Shown piece after piece: positions 63,704 to 64,000 of a DNA stretch of 64,000 nucleotides. Below the pieces are notes generated by a model that was given only the letters and a program-made list of their open reading frames with translations, made no database searches and was not told where the DNA came from. This DNA comes from Epiperipatus broadwayi. Taxonomy: Eukaryota; Onychophora; Udeonychophora; Euonychophora; Peripatidae. The position numbers were made by a program, and so were the translations under genes. The number at the start of each line of letters is the position of its first letter. Positions within the stretch are counted from its first letter, which is position 1. The stretch spans positions 62,001-126,000 of the forward strand of contig JAQFVV010000180.1 of the NCBI GenBank assembly GCA_028023455.1, read 5' to 3'.

Positions 63704-64000
63704 TAATAGAACAATGTTTAATTCCCACCATTATACTTATTTTTGGAAAATTTAATGATTGCATTCTGTATCCTTGGATTCTAAAAAAAAAATTTAATGA
63801 AAAAAAAAAATTAATATGAAAAAGTTTTACAAAACAAAATTAATATTTAGTTATTAAATTTGCTCTTTTCATGTATATATGTCTGAACCACACCTGAGTA
63901 CTTTAATATACAAAATAATCTGTAATAATAAATGTTTAAAAATTTTAATTTACAATTTTAGGTGCATTTTTCAGCCATACATATGTGAAATGTTTGTATA

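Larger units (their letters stand above)
59610..63790. repeat. Right arm of second long inverted repeat
   Basis: This is the reverse complement of 48119-50800, lengthened by the 1.3-kb TIR transposon at 60095-61413, by about 8 bp of target duplication, and by other indels. Part of its arm is triplicated-looking around 61975-62160, where GTGGATAGGCATAGCATGTGCCAG-type segments of about 65 bp recur two or three times. The pre-insertion junction does not align cleanly to the left arm near 50350, where the left copy appears to have lost about 45 bp. Confidence 0.75.

Overview
This window is eukaryotic nuclear DNA and almost certainly from an invertebrate animal. By eye about a quarter of its bases are G or C. 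It has no dense coding, no operons and no ribosome-binding sites. It carries Penelope-like retroelements with GIY-YIG endonuclease domains, LINE and Ty3/Gypsy scraps, tRNA-derived SINEs, non-autonomous terminal-inverted-repeat (TIR) transposons with 8-bp target duplications, and many AT-rich microsatellites. I cannot name the phylum. No intact transposon gene, rRNA gene, intact tRNA gene or CRISPR array is visible.

The one convincing host gene is on the + strand. A 16-nt coding exon (36861-36876, ATG to a GTAAAC donor) joins in phase to a long exon whose acceptor is at 53758/53759. The junction gives a textbook signal peptide, MKTVTVLFALIFIFQ. Behind it comes a low-complexity region rich in Asn, Lys and Ser with many N-glycosylation sequons, then a roughly 190-residue segment I do not recognise. 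The 16.9-kb intron is full of repeats. Exon 2 may be terminal (stop at 54811-54813, AATAAA at 54903) or may splice onward at a GTAAGT at 54794. A second, weaker candidate start exon (MRTLFVVIL plus a phase-1 donor) lies on the - strand at 11469-11442, inside a CpG-richer stretch (10.3-12.7 kb).

Layout. 0-10 kb: a Ty3/Gypsy RT scrap, a head-to-head Penelope fold-back (3.2-4.8 kb) and two decayed LINE 3' ends. 10.3-12.7 kb: CpG-richer, possibly a promoter region. 13.1-14.3 kb: a fold-back repeat. 15.5-20.5 kb: microsatellites, a poly-G run and decayed coiled-coil reading frames. 22.5-23.6 kb: a palindrome and a Penelope fragment. 25.5-31.3 kb: a large inverted repeat whose left arm holds a TIR transposon. 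32.0-33.6 kb: a decayed Penelope element with RT and endonuclease, flanked by inverted ends. 36.8-54.8 kb: the secreted-protein gene, with SINEs, a satellite, a tRNA-Val-like retroposon and a second copy of the TIR transposon in its intron. 48.1-50.8 and 59.6-63.8 kb: a second long inverted repeat that brackets exon 2; its right arm holds another TIR transposon. 56.0-57.4 kb: a third TIR transposon family.

The most interesting system is the set of three otherwise different non-autonomous DNA transposons (26218-27967, 55963-57352, 60095-61413). All six ends begin GGTNNTNNTCT, a GCCAYTNNATGGC-like block follows at a fixed 24-25 nt offset, and each has a perfect 8-bp target duplication. Each also carries an internal tandem array. 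A second theme is that all the larger Penelope copies are wrapped in inverted copies of their own 3' ends.
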